DNA of 62,272 nt from Paenibacillus catalpae (GTDB taxonomy: Bacteria; Bacillota; Bacilli; Paenibacillales; Paenibacillaceae), in the NCBI RefSeq assembly GCF_900112695.1, contig NZ_FOMT01000010.1:1-62272 (forward strand), given 5' to 3'. Numbering within the stretch: position 1 is the stretch's first letter; every line of letters starts with the position of its first letter. Under the pieces are notes generated by a model, which saw nothing but the letters and a program-made list of their open reading frames with translations, ran no database searches and had not been told where the DNA came from. Positions 8,233 through 16,696 of the stretch are shown one piece after another. A program made the translations under genes and the position numbers.

Positions 8233-9486
8233 TTACTCCGCCTCTCGCCAAACATCCGCACCAAGACTGCGCAGATTATCAACAAGGTTGTCATAACCGC
8301 GGTCGATATACTCAACCCCGGTAATTTCCGTAATGCCTTCCTTCACCGTAAGAGCGGCAATGACAAGCGCAGCTCCTGCACGCAAATCGGCAGCCTTGAC
8401 CTTTGCCGCAAAGAGCTCTCCGCCTTCAATAATAGCCGAACGGCCCTCTACGCGGATATTCGCGCCCATCCGGTTTAACTCCGGTACATGCTTGAACCGG
8501 TTGCTGTAGACATAATCACTTAAGATACTTACGCCCTTGGCCTGAGCCAGCAGGGTTGTCATCGGCGACTGAAGGTCGGTCGCAAAGCCCGGATAAACAA
8601 GGGCCTTTACATCTACGGCCGCATATTCCGGCGCGCCAATAATCCGAATGGATTCATCCATCTCATGAACCGTTACGCCCATTTCTTCCAGCTTGGCCGT
8701 CATCGCTTCCATATGTTTCGGAATAACGTTGTCGATCGTTACATCACCGCGTGTTGCAGCAGCCGCAATCATATAAGTACCTGCCTGAATCCGATCCGGA
8801 ATGATGGAATGACGGCAGCCATGCATGCTGTCTACCCCTTCAATCCGAATCGTCTCCGTTCCTGCACCTTTGATTCGCGCGCCCATGGCATTAAGAAGTG
8901 TTGCTACATCTATAATCTCAGGCTCTTTTGCCGCATTTTCGATAATGGTAGAACCTTTGGCCCGCGAGGCCGCAAGCATAATATTAATCGTAGCCCCTAC
9001 ACTTACAACATCGAGATAAATTTTTGCTCCGCGCAGCTCTTTCGCGTGAATTCGCATCGAGCCTTGTTCATTCGTAACAGTAGCTCCTAAAGCCTCAAAG
9101 CCTTTAATATGCTGATCAATTGGTCTAGGTTCAAAATTACAGCCGCCCGGCAAACCTATTATCGCTTCCCCAAAACGTCCAAGCATGGCACCCATCAAGT
9201 AATACGAGGCGCGCAGCAGCTTCACTTTTCCGTTAGGCATAGGCTTTGATTCAAGCCGTGAAGGATCAATTTTCATGACATCGCCCTGCCAGCTTACGAC
9301 AGCACCAAGGTCTTGCAGGATCTCACTATATACGACAACATCGCTTAAATGGGGCAAATTGTCCAATACCACTTCTGATTCTGCCAATATAGCAGCCGGA
9401 ACCAGAGCGACGGCACTGTTCTTTGCTCCGCTTATTTGGACGGTGCCCCGCAGCGGACGTCCACCGCGTATCATCAATTTCTCCAT
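8233..9486 (-). CDS. murA: UDP-N-acetylglucosamine 1-carboxyvinyltransferase
   Basis: The enzyme transfers enolpyruvate from PEP to UDP-GlcNAc, the first committed step of peptidoglycan synthesis. The 417-residue protein has the PEP-binding KNSAVALVPAAILA motif near 20-33 and the catalytic cysteine in GGCNFEPRPIDQHIKGFEALG near residue 115. By position next to rho it corresponds to the second MurA paralogue of B. subtilis (MurAB/MurZ). The start at 9486 follows GGGAGG by 10 nt. A TTG six codons earlier lies on the ribosome site itself and is rejected. The 299-nt upstream gap to spo0F holds no other gene. Confidence 0.95.
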   Translation of the reverse strand: MEKLMIRGGRPLRGTVQISGAKNSAVALVPAAILAESEVVLDNLPHLSDVVVYSEILQDLGAVVSWQGDVMKIDPSRLESKPMPNGKVKLLRASYYLMGAMLGRFGEAIIGLPGGCNFEPRPIDQHIKGFEALGATVTNEQGSMRIHAKELRGAKIYLDVVSVGATINIMLAASRAKGSTIIENAAKEPEIIDVATLLNAMGARIKGAGTETIRIEGVDSMHGCRHSIIPDRIQAGTYMIAAAATRGDVTIDNVIPKHMEAMTAKLEEMGVTVHEMDESIRIIGAPEYAAVDVKALVYPGFATDLQSPMTTLLAQAKGVSILSDYVYSNRFKHVPELNRMGANIRVEGRSAIIEGGELFAAKVKAADLRAGAALVIAALTVKEGITEITGVEYIDRGYDNLVDNLRSLGADVWREAE

Positions 9487-9769
9487 CAAATATAGTCCTC
9501 CCAAGATTTAAGAAAGAACAAAGGAAAACCGCCAAATGGCGCGAGCTTATATTGACACACTCGCCGTAATGGGCGGCTCATTATCCCCTACTCCTATTTT
9601 GTGCGTTTGCTTCGTCAATGCCTCCGTGTGGAAGCGAATAATAATCATCAAAACCCTATTATCATGTCTATTAGACTTTATATTCTGAGCCATTATACCA
9701 TATCGGCACAGGGAATGGTATTTCCCTTACTGAAGTAGGCAAAGACTGAGAAACCTTTAATTTTAGTAT

Positions 9770-9794
9770 AAAAAAAAGGGCCCCCTCAGGACCC
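9770..9794 (-). terminator. spo0F terminator
   Basis: On the minus strand GGGTCC and GGGCCC (one G-U pair) form a hairpin followed by eight T. The 5' arm overlaps the last codons and stop of spo0F. Confidence 0.8.
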
Positions 9795-10184
9795 TACCGC
9801 AAAGCGGTTATTGGAATTGCCTCCGTGAAGCTGCATGTTAACCGCAATCCGCATCTCATCAATATCAAACGGCTTCGTGAAGTGCATAACTGCACCAAGA
9901 TCAGTAGCTTCCTTGATCATATCGAGTTCACCATAAGCGGTCATCATGATGACTTTGATATCTCGGTTAATGGCCTTCACATGCTTCAAAATCTCAAGAC
10001 CGTCCATCCCTGGAATCTTCATATCAAGCAGAACGAGATCAGGATTCTCGGCTTTCACAATTTCCAGTGCCAGCCTACCATTTGAAGCTTGGAAAGTATT
10101 GTAGCCTTCACTGCTGAACACTTCCATTAGAAGCACACGGATGCCATTCTGATCATCAACGATCAATAGCTTCTTCTTCTCCAA
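9786..10184 (-). CDS. spo0F: Sporulation phosphorelay response regulator Spo0F
   Basis: Spo0F takes phosphate from sporulation kinases and passes it to Spo0B. The 132-residue single receiver domain matches Spo0F nearly throughout: the acidic pair in LLIVDDQNGIR (near 10-11), the phosphorylated aspartate in LVLLDMKIPGMDGLEILKHV (near 54), TAYGELDMI and the lysine in HFTKPFDIDE (near 104). There is no output domain. The start is TTG at 10184, placed by the ribosome site GGGAGG 9 nt upstream. A TTG 10 codons earlier precedes that site. An eight-residue tail (NNRFAVGS) exceeds the B. subtilis protein. It lies between murA and pyrG as in Bacillus. Confidence 0.95.
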   Translation of the reverse strand: MEKKKLLIVDDQNGIRVLLMEVFSSEGYNTFQASNGRLALEIVKAENPDLVLLDMKIPGMDGLEILKHVKAINRDIKVIMMTAYGELDMIKEATDLGAVMHFTKPFDIDEMRIAVNMQLHGGNSNNRFAVGS

Positions 10185-10243
10185 GATATTTACCTCCCGC
10201 GACTCGACCGACAACTGGTCAACTCTTCCATAATCGTTAATAT

Positions 10244-10271
10244 ATTCGCGCGGAGAGGTACATTATCCTGC
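10244..10271 (-). promoter_or_regulatory. Sigma-H-like promoter of spo0F
   Basis: On the minus strand GCAGGATAA (10263-10271) fits the sigma-H -35 RnAGGAwWW. CGCGAAT (10244-10250) fits the -10 RnnGAAT except at the first base. The gap is 12 nt. It lies 60 nt upstream of the spo0F start. B. subtilis spo0F is also transcribed by sigma-H. Confidence 0.6.
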
Positions 10272-10318
10272 TTTTCCACTAAAAAAATTGAAACAATTCC
10301 ATGATAGAACAGCTGTTC

Positions 10319-11923
10319 TTACTGCCCAGAGTATTTCAACGCCGCACGCACAAAACCGCGGAAGAGCGGTTGCGGACGATTCGGACGGGAAGTGAATTCC
10401 GGATGGAACTGAACCGCGAGGAACCACGGATGCTCAGGAAGCTCGACCATTTCAACCAGACGGCCATCCGGCGATGTACCGGAGATACGAAGACCTGCCG
10501 ATTCGATACGCTCACGATATTCATTATTGAATTCATACCGGTGACGATGGCGTTCATAAACAAGCTCGTCGTTATATTCTGTAGCCGCAAGCGAACCCGG
10601 CTTCAATTTGCAAGGGTAAAGACCAAGGCGCATCGTGCCGCCCATATCTTCAATGTCTTTCTGGTCAGGCAGAAGGTCGATAACCGCATATGGCGTTGAT
10701 GGATTGATCTCTGCGCTGTTCGCGTTGAACAGACCAGCTACGCTGCGCGCGTATTCGATAACCGCAACCTGCATGCCAAGGCAGATCCCGAAGAACGGGA
10801 TTTGCTGCTCGCGGGCATAACGAATCGCGGATACTTTACCTTCAATACCACGATCGCCAAAGCCGCCCGGCACGAGAATGCCATGTACGCCTTTCAGCGC
10901 TTCTGAAACGTTCTCATCATCAATCTCTTCCGCATTCACCCAACGAAGCTTCACTTCGGAATCGGCGTCGATTCCGGCATGACCAAGTGCTTCTACGATG
11001 GAAAGGTAAGCATCATGCAATGCAACATATTTGCCGACAATGGCGATTTCAGTCGTTTTGTGCAGCGATTTCACACGCTCGACCATTTCTTCCCATTGCG
11101 TCATATCCGGTTGGTTCGTCGTCAGCTTCAAATGGTTAACGACAATATCGTCAAGGCCTTGTTCGCGAAGCATAAGCGGGACTTCATACAAAGTAGAAGC
11201 ATCGATACATTCAACAACGGCATTGGCATCGATGTCGCAGAACAAGCCGATTTTACGTTTCAAATCTTCCGACAGCGCATGCTCGGTACGGCATACAATT
11301 ACGTTCGGCTGAATACCGATGCTGCGGAGTTCTTTTACACTGTGCTGCGTTGGCTTGGTTTTCACTTCGCCCGCTGCTTTAATATAAGGAATCAGCGTTA
11401 CGTGAATATACATTACATTATCACGGCCGATGTCACTCTTAATTTGACGGATTGCTTCAAGGAAAGGCAAGCTTTCAATATCGCCTACTGTTCCGCCAAT
11501 TTCCGTAATAACAACATCAGATCCCGCTTCTTTGCCTGCGCGGTATACACGCTCTTTGATCTCGTTTGTAATATGCGGGATAACCTGAACCGTTCCGCCC
11601 AGATATTCACCGCGACGCTCTTTGGAAATAACGTTAGAGTAAATTTTACCCGTTGTTACGCTGCTGTATTTGGTCAAGTTAATATCAATAAACCGTTCAT
11701 AATGCCCAAGGTCAAGGTCTGTTTCCGCGCCGTCGTCCGTTACGAATACCTCACCGTGCTGGTACGGGCTCATCGTCCCCGGGTCAACGTTGATATATGG
11801 ATCGAATTTCTGGATCGTTACTTTCAGGCCTCTGTTCTTAAGCAGGCGACCAAGTGAAGCAGCCGTAATCCCTTTGCCGAGCGATGAAACGACGCCCCCG
11901 GTTACAAAAATATATTTCGTCAC
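10319..11923 (-). CDS. pyrG: CTP synthase
   Basis: The enzyme makes CTP from UTP, ATP and glutamine. The 534-residue protein has the synthetase domain (start TKYIFVTGGVVSSLGKGI, with Walker-like GKG; DPYINVDPGTMSPYQHGEVFVTDDGAETDLDLGHYERF near 40-77) and a C-terminal glutamine amidotransferase domain with the nucleophile cysteine in PFFGICLGMQ and the His-Glu pair in AVQFHPEF. The start is GTG at 11923, 10 nt after GGAGGG. Two upstream ATGs give non-homologous extensions. It is preceded by a 310-nt leader with an attenuator-like hairpin and a promoter starting at GGGC. Confidence 0.97.
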   Translation of the reverse strand: MTKYIFVTGGVVSSLGKGITAASLGRLLKNRGLKVTIQKFDPYINVDPGTMSPYQHGEVFVTDDGAETDLDLGHYERFIDINLTKYSSVTTGKIYSNVISKERRGEYLGGTVQVIPHITNEIKERVYRAGKEAGSDVVITEIGGTVGDIESLPFLEAIRQIKSDIGRDNVMYIHVTLIPYIKAAGEVKTKPTQHSVKELRSIGIQPNVIVCRTEHALSEDLKRKIGLFCDIDANAVVECIDASTLYEVPLMLREQGLDDIVVNHLKLTTNQPDMTQWEEMVERVKSLHKTTEIAIVGKYVALHDAYLSIVEALGHAGIDADSEVKLRWVNAEEIDDENVSEALKGVHGILVPGGFGDRGIEGKVSAIRYAREQQIPFFGICLGMQVAVIEYARSVAGLFNANSAEINPSTPYAVIDLLPDQKDIEDMGGTMRLGLYPCKLKPGSLAATEYNDELVYERHRHRYEFNNEYRERIESAGLRISGTSPDGRLVEMVELPEHPWFLAVQFHPEFTSRPNRPQPLFRGFVRAALKYSGQ

Positions 11924-12062
11924 TGTGTTAATACCCTCCATACTCCTCTGGTTATGTTTAGGTTTTCCCATTTGTGCAATAAACATGGTTTAGCAGGTGC
12001 CGTATCCCTCTATCCAGTTTATGGATGAACAAATCAGGGTCCTGAACTTACTTCTACAAACA

Positions 12063-12096
12063 AAAAAAGTGACACCCGTCTTCACGGGGCACTTTT
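12063..12096 (-). terminator. pyrG leader terminator (probable CTP attenuator)
   Basis: On the minus strand the arms AAAAGTGCCCCGT and ACGGGTGTCACTTTT form a hairpin followed by a T run, about 140 nt upstream of the pyrG GTG. It lies inside the transcribed leader, so it must be read through for pyrG expression. This is the layout of the B. subtilis pyrG attenuator, where G-slippage at low CTP makes an antiterminator. Confidence 0.75.
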
Positions 12097-12234
12097 CATT
12101 TGGCATATTATTAAACGTTTTAGCTTGCCGGCAAGAGCGCGGCAAATCTATATCCGCGTTAGACCTGTATCCTTCAAAAAAAGGAAAGGTAAGCCATTGC
12201 TGCTTATGCGGTACGTTAACCGAATCTTAAAGCC

Positions 12235-12272
12235 CATGCAATAGTTTACTCCGCCCGTATGCGGACTGTCAA
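12235..12272 (-). promoter_or_regulatory. pyrG promoter with GGGC start
   Basis: On the minus strand TTGACA (12267-12272) and TAAACT (12243-12248) are 18 nt apart. Seven nt further comes GGGC (first G at 12235). In B. subtilis the pyrG transcript also starts GGGC, and RNA polymerase adds extra G residues there when CTP is low. Confidence 0.7.
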
Positions 12273-12299
12273 GGGTAAACACGGTCAAGACGAGGACGA

Positions 12300-12878
12300 T
12301 TATTTGTCGGTTTCTTCGTCCTCATCTTCATCAAAATCTTCTTCGTCCGACTCTTCATCGTCCAGTTCAGCATCAGCGTCAAGCTCTTCGTCAACCTCTT
12401 CTTCGATCTCTTCGTCCTCGATGCCAACCTCTTCATCAACTTCCTCTTCTGCTTCTGCTTCGGAGAATTCACTATCTTCATCAAATACATCGTAATCTTC
12501 TTCGTCACCTGCGTACGTTTCTTCTTCTTCGTCCGCAAACAGATCATCATCGTCGTCTTCGTCATTAATGATACGAGGACGCTTCGCGTTCGTGATCGGA
12601 TCCTCGTTTTTCTCAACTGGGTACCAGCGTTTCAATCCCCACATATTGCTTCCAACGCAAGCGAACCTGCCGTCGATATTAATCTCCGTATATACTTGAG
12701 CGATTACTTGGTTAACTCCGTCCGCAGACAGTCCGCGAACCTTCGCAATTTCCATCATCAGGTCACGGTAGTAATAAGGCGTATTGGCCGATTTCAACAA
12801 TTCAAACGCCAAGTCGACCATAGGCATTTCTTTTATCCGCTCAGGATCGAGCTTCAATGTAATATTGCCGCTGCTCAT
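12300..12878 (-). CDS. rpoE: RNA polymerase delta subunit
   Basis: Delta is the Firmicute-specific RNA polymerase subunit that speeds core recycling and sensitises promoters to the starting NTP. The 192-residue protein has the folded N-terminal HARE-HTH domain (residues 1-95, MPMVDLAFELLKSANTPYYYRDLMMEIAK) with the GLKRWYP ending. A disordered tail of about 85 residues is almost all Asp and Glu. It lies upstream of pyrG as in B. subtilis. The coding strand of the tail is built from GAA/GAC/GAT codons, which produces spurious serine-rich frames on the other strand. Confidence 0.95.
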   Translation of the reverse strand: MSSGNITLKLDPERIKEMPMVDLAFELLKSANTPYYYRDLMMEIAKVRGLSADGVNQVIAQVYTEINIDGRFACVGSNMWGLKRWYPVEKNEDPITNAKRPRIINDEDDDDDLFADEEEETYAGDEEDYDVFDEDSEFSEAEAEEEVDEEVGIEDEEIEEEVDEELDADAELDDEESDEEDFDEDEDEETDK

Positions 12879-13015
12879 ATGGACACATCCCTTCTTGCTA
12901 TCTTCATACTTTCGTAATCATAACCATTATCAAAGTATAGTAAAACCTATTTTATTCAAAAAAGCAAGCCGCCCCCGGCCGCCTGTTATCCCCTTATCTT
13001 CCCTTGAAACAGAAA

Positions 13016-13041
13016 AAAGCGAAGGGCTGTCCCTTCGCTTT
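13016..13041 (-). terminator. Terminator-like hairpin between rpoE and the protease gene
   Basis: The perfect hairpin AAAGCGAAGGG / CCCTTCGCTTT has a CTGT loop and a T run on the minus strand. No minus-strand gene ends here, so what it terminates is unclear. It lies in a 366-nt gap (12879-13244) in which I see no gene. The rpoE promoter should lie between this hairpin and 12879. Confidence 0.55.
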
Positions 13042-13244
13042 GACTGTATCCATCCGGACAACGCATGAATGATGCGGACCGGAGCGGTAAGAGTCCCTGA
13101 GAACTCTTACATCATCCTATGTCCCGCGCGCGATTTTGACACGGCTCCACGCCTAATTATCTGAAAAAAGGCAAGTTGCTCATGCGGCCGAACCTCCTGC
13201 TTCATACAATAGTTCAGCATCGTCCGTCGGGAGGGGACGCGTAA

Positions 13245-14378
13245 TTGGACATCACCGCTTTTCTCCATTGGTTGAAGGACACGATGGCTTGCACGGGCCA
13301 AACGACAAAAAATCGGATTATCCGATTTCAGAAGCAAGGGGATTATCGACGGTTTCTGCAAGAATGGTCAGAAGCTGCGACAAATTTCCCCGCGCTGAAG
13401 CCGGTTAAGCAAATGCGCATTATTCGTGCAATCTCTTGTCAGCTCCCTGTCGAAGCAACTTTATCAGGATTTTCCGGCGGCGTATGGATTGAGAACGACC
13501 GCCGTATTACCGTTCACCACACGGCAGTTAAAACCATGCCACTGGAAAAAGGCATCCCTTGGGGCGTGCAGCAAATTAAAGCTCCGCTTGCCTGGAGCAT
13601 CACAACCGGACACCGCATCAAAATCGGAGTCATCGATACCGGCGTAGACTTTAGTCATCCTGATCTCCGCCAGTCGCTGTCGCGAGGCATTAATCTGCTC
13701 AACCGCAGTATGCTGCCTCATGACGATAATGGCCACGGCACTCATATCGCAGGAACGATTGCAGCGGCCAACCAAGTGCACGGCATGATCGGCATTGCGC
13801 CGCGGGCACAAATTCTCCCGGTAAAAGCATTCGATCATAACGGAAGCGCCTTTGTATCCGACATTATTCTCGGCATTGATTGGTGCGTCCGCAACCGGGT
13901 CCATATTATTAACATGAGCTTTGGCATGAAAACGCGCAGCAAAGCTCTCCTCAATGCGATAACCAACGCTTATAATGCCGGCGTTATCGTTGTAGCGTCA
14001 TCAGGCAACGACGGTAAGCGCCGGTCGGTCGATTACCCGGCCAGATATCCGCAGACGATATCCGTCGGCGCAACAAACAAACTGCGGCGCATTGCCCCGT
14101 TCAGCAACCGGGGTACGTTTATTGATATTTATGCGCCCGGTGATAAAATCTTCTCCGCTTGGCTCCGCGGCAAGTATCACGAGATGAGCGGAACGTCGAT
14201 GGCTACCTCCCATGTCAGCGGAGCCATCGCTTTGCTGCTGGCCCATAAGCCCGGATTATCTCCCGCGGAGATTAAAGCGATTTTAAAAAAATCGTACCTG
14301 CCGCTGCGAAGCACGAAAGCTCCTCGATATACCGGGGAGCTTGACGTGATGAAAATGCTGGGGGCGGCGGAACGATAA
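13245..14378 (+). CDS. Subtilisin-like serine protease (S8 family)
   Basis: The 377-residue peptidase has all catalytic parts of the S8 family: Asp131 in GVIDTGVDFSHPDL, His164 in DDNGHGTHIAGT, the oxyanion Asn near 255 in ASSGNDG and Ser318 in EMSGTSMATSHVSG. There is no evident signal peptide, so it may act inside the cell or leave by another route. Residues 1-110 could be a pro-region, with an inhibitor-like pattern near 75-110. The start is TTG at 13245, eight nt after GGGAGGGG. It is the only plus-strand gene in its neighbourhood and ends at a strong terminator. Confidence 0.9.
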   Translation: MDITAFLHWLKDTMACTGQTTKNRIIRFQKQGDYRRFLQEWSEAATNFPALKPVKQMRIIRAISCQLPVEATLSGFSGGVWIENDRRITVHHTAVKTMPLEKGIPWGVQQIKAPLAWSITTGHRIKIGVIDTGVDFSHPDLRQSLSRGINLLNRSMLPHDDNGHGTHIAGTIAAANQVHGMIGIAPRAQILPVKAFDHNGSAFVSDIILGIDWCVRNRVHIINMSFGMKTRSKALLNAITNAYNAGVIVVASSGNDGKRRSVDYPARYPQTISVGATNKLRRIAPFSNRGTFIDIYAPGDKIFSAWLRGKYHEMSGTSMATSHVSGAIALLLAHKPGLSPAEIKAILKKSYLPLRSTKAPRYTGELDVMKMLGAAER

Positions 14379-14514
14379 GGTGACGGTGGCTGAAGGGCAA
14401 GTTCGCTGGAGAGCGATGATAGGGGTTGCTGCGAACTATGTATTTCCTTTCGCTACAGCTCCTCCAGGAGATACATTGCCCTTGACCCGCACCTTATCGG
14501 TCCAGTTTGGCAGA

Positions 14515-14552
14515 AAAGAAACCGTTCTTCCCAGAACGGTTTCTTTGGTTTT
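14515..14552 (+). terminator. Protease gene terminator
   Basis: The perfect hairpin AAAGAAACCGTTCT / AGAACGGTTTCTTT with a TCCC loop is followed by GGTTTT. It lies 137 nt past the protease stop. The symmetric A and T tracts would let it work on both strands. Confidence 0.75.
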
Positions 14553-14569
14553 GAAGCGATAGCGATTGC

Positions 14570-14756
14570 TACGCTGTATTTATTGCAGGCTATTGGCCTT
14601 GATTCGGCCAATATTGGAACTACGCTGTACATATTACAGTATAATCGGGCCAAACCTGCCGATAATTGCCCCTAATAAGCGAATATACTGCATTTAATAC
14701 AACGTATATGTGCCGGAACACCCGAGAAGCGATTTTACTGTATTCCGTACAACGTA
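14570..14756. repeat. Four copies of a 21-nt imperfect palindrome
   Basis: Copies lie at 14570-14590, 14621-14641, 14686-14706 and 14736-14756. The first two read TACGCTGTA-N5-T(G/A)CAG. The last two are the same unit reversed (TACTG(C/T)A-N5-TACAACGTA). Each unit has inner inverted arms (CTGTA/TACAG). Start-to-start spacing is 50-65 nt, with another small palindrome (ATTGGCC/GGCCAAT) between copies 1 and 2. The gap 14379-15011 contains nothing else but two terminators. Confidence 0.75.
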
Positions 14757-14949
14757 TGCAAATGTTACCAGCTGGTGAAGCAGAAGTTGGGGGAAGAAAG
14801 ATACTGGATTTCCGACCCACCACACTTATAAGATGCGGCGAGTAGAGCAAGATTGCTAGTTACCTTCAGATCAGTCCATGTATAAGTGAAGATTAGCTGA
14901 TTAGCTCCATATTGCAGCAGTCAGCAGGAACGAAGAGCAGTCAAATGCA

Positions 14950-14981
14950 GCAAAGCCGCCAGCGATAACTGGCGGCTTTGC
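14950..14981 (-). terminator. argS terminator
   Basis: The perfect hairpin GCAAAGCCGCCAG / CTGGCGGCTTTGC with a 6-nt loop lies 30 nt past the argS stop. It is followed on the minus strand by TGCATTT, a weak T tract. Confidence 0.65.
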
Positions 14982-15011
14982 GTTGTACGGATTTATTGCC
15001 AGACAAGCGTA

Positions 15012-16691
15012 TTACATCCGCTCCGGAGCCGATACGCCAACAAGGCGGAGCGTGTTGGCGATGACCGTGCGCACGGCGCCGAGCAAGGCGATGCGCGCCT
15101 GGGTTTGAGCGGCGTCTTCGGTAATGACGCGCTCGGCTTTGTAATAGCTGTGGAACTGCGAAGCCAGTTCATACACATAGCGGACCAGGCGGTGCGGCGC
15201 GTATTGAGCCGCAGCTTCGGAGATTTCCTGCGGCAGCTCGCCGAGCTTGCGAAGCAGGTCGAATTCGGCTTCGGATGAGAGCTTGCCGAAGTCGATTTCG
15301 CTAAGAGGCAGGAGAGCGATGCTTTGCTCCTCGGCCTGACGGAAGATACTGCAAATACGCGCATGCGCATATTGCACATAGAAGACCGGATTCTCGTTCG
15401 AGGTCGAGATCGCAAGGTCCATATCGAAATCCAGATGCGAATCCATGCTGCGCATCGTGAAGAAGTAACGAATCGCGTCAACGCCAACTTCGTCCATCAA
15501 ATCCTGCATCGTCACGGCTTTGCCGGTACGTTTGGACATTTTCACTTTTTCGCCGTCCTGGAAAAGGCTTACCATTTGCGCGATCAGCACCACCAGCTTG
15601 TCCGGATCATTGCCGAGGGCAGCCATTGCCGCCTTCACGCGAGGGATATAGCCATGGTGGTCAGCACCCCAGATGTTGATCATCCGGTCGTAGCCGCGGC
15701 TGAATTTGTCGCGATGGTAGGCGATGTCCGGCGTCAAATAGGTGTACGAGCCGTCATTCTTCACAAGAACGCGGTTCTTGTCGTCGCCATAAGGCATCGT
15801 CGCAAGCCAGGTAGCGCCTTCCTCTTCGTACACTTGGCCTTTTGCCTTCAGTGCATCTAGCGCCTGTTCAACTTGACCGCTCTCGTAGAGAGATGTCTCG
15901 CTGTACCAAATGTCGAAGCCGACGCGGAAGCGGCCGAGATCGCGTTTGATTTTATCTAATTCTTTCTCGAGTCCGAATTGGCGGAAGAAGTTGAAGCGCT
16001 CTTCATCAGACAGCGAAAGAAGGCTGTCGCCCTCCTCCCCTGCAAGCAGCTTGCCGAAACCAATGATGTCTTCGCCGTGGTAGCCGTCTTCCGGCATTTC
16101 GGCAGATTGACCCAGCGCCTGACGGTAGCGCGCTTCGATGGAGCGAGCCAGGTTGTTCACCTGATTGCCTGCATCATTAATATAGTATTCGCGGGTTACT
16201 TCATAGCCTGCGAAGTCCAGCACGTTACAAAGCGCATCGCCAACAGCAGCGCCGCGCGCATGGCCAAGGTGAAGGCTGCCGGTCGGATTCGCACTGACGA
16301 ACTCAACCTCTACACGCTGGCCCGATCCTTCGTTTGTACGGCCGTAGTTATCTCCCGCAGCTTTAATTTCGCCGATAACGGAATATAAATAGCTTTTGTC
16401 CATGCGGAAGTTAATAAAGCCCGGCCCTGCAATCTCAGCCGACTGAATGCCGAATTTCTCACCGTTCAGGTTTGCAATAATGGTCTCTGCGATTTGACGG
16501 GGATTCTTCTTCGCCAGCTTTGTCAGCTGCATTGCAGCATTCGTCGCCAGGTCTCCATGCGCCTTGTCCTTCGGCACCTCCAGCACAAAGGCAGGCAGCT
16601 CCTCACGTGCAGCAAGGCCTCCCGTCACTGCCGCATCGGCAATCGCTTCCTTCACCTTCTCATACATTTGTTCCAATACGTTCGTACTCAT
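15012..16691 (-). CDS. argS: Arginyl-tRNA synthetase
   Basis: This class I synthetase charges tRNA-Arg. The 559-residue protein shows the N-terminal Add1 domain (1-90), the HIGH signature as HLGHARGAAVGD (near 136), the KMSK-like KVKMSKRTGKAVTM loop and the C-terminal anticodon-binding domain ending RLVGVSAPERM. The family normally runs to about 555-560 residues. It lies 6 nt after ywiB and forms an operon with it, as in B. subtilis. No T-box leader was seen upstream of the operon. Confidence 0.97.
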   Translation of the reverse strand: MSTNVLEQMYEKVKEAIADAAVTGGLAAREELPAFVLEVPKDKAHGDLATNAAMQLTKLAKKNPRQIAETIIANLNGEKFGIQSAEIAGPGFINFRMDKSYLYSVIGEIKAAGDNYGRTNEGSGQRVEVEFVSANPTGSLHLGHARGAAVGDALCNVLDFAGYEVTREYYINDAGNQVNNLARSIEARYRQALGQSAEMPEDGYHGEDIIGFGKLLAGEEGDSLLSLSDEERFNFFRQFGLEKELDKIKRDLGRFRVGFDIWYSETSLYESGQVEQALDALKAKGQVYEEEGATWLATMPYGDDKNRVLVKNDGSYTYLTPDIAYHRDKFSRGYDRMINIWGADHHGYIPRVKAAMAALGNDPDKLVVLIAQMVSLFQDGEKVKMSKRTGKAVTMQDLMDEVGVDAIRYFFTMRSMDSHLDFDMDLAISTSNENPVFYVQYAHARICSIFRQAEEQSIALLPLSEIDFGKLSSEAEFDLLRKLGELPQEISEAAAQYAPHRLVRYVYELASQFHSYYKAERVITEDAAQTQARIALLGAVRTVIANTLRLVGVSAPERM

Positions 16692-16696
16692 TGATT

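Noticed and set aside
10306..10319. AGAACAGCTGTTCT, similar to a LexA box
   Set aside because: The core GAAC-N4-GTTC fits, but flanking C/G are missing and the site overlaps the pyrG stop codon, far from a promoter with an SOS role. More likely a pyrG 3' hairpin.
12259..12495. Serine-rich open frame on the plus strand
   Set aside because: It is the reverse of the Asp/Glu tail of rpoE; codon bias creates the apparent frame.
13107..13361. Open frame on the minus strand near the protease start
   Set aside because: Overlaps the N-terminal part of the protease gene; no ribosome site or domain. The hairpin at 13016 that could end it is explained only by its presence, so the frame was left out.
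14620..14850. Open frame of 76 codons on the minus strand in the gap before argS
   Set aside because: It is made almost entirely of the 21-nt repeat array, has no ribosome site and no recognisable domain.
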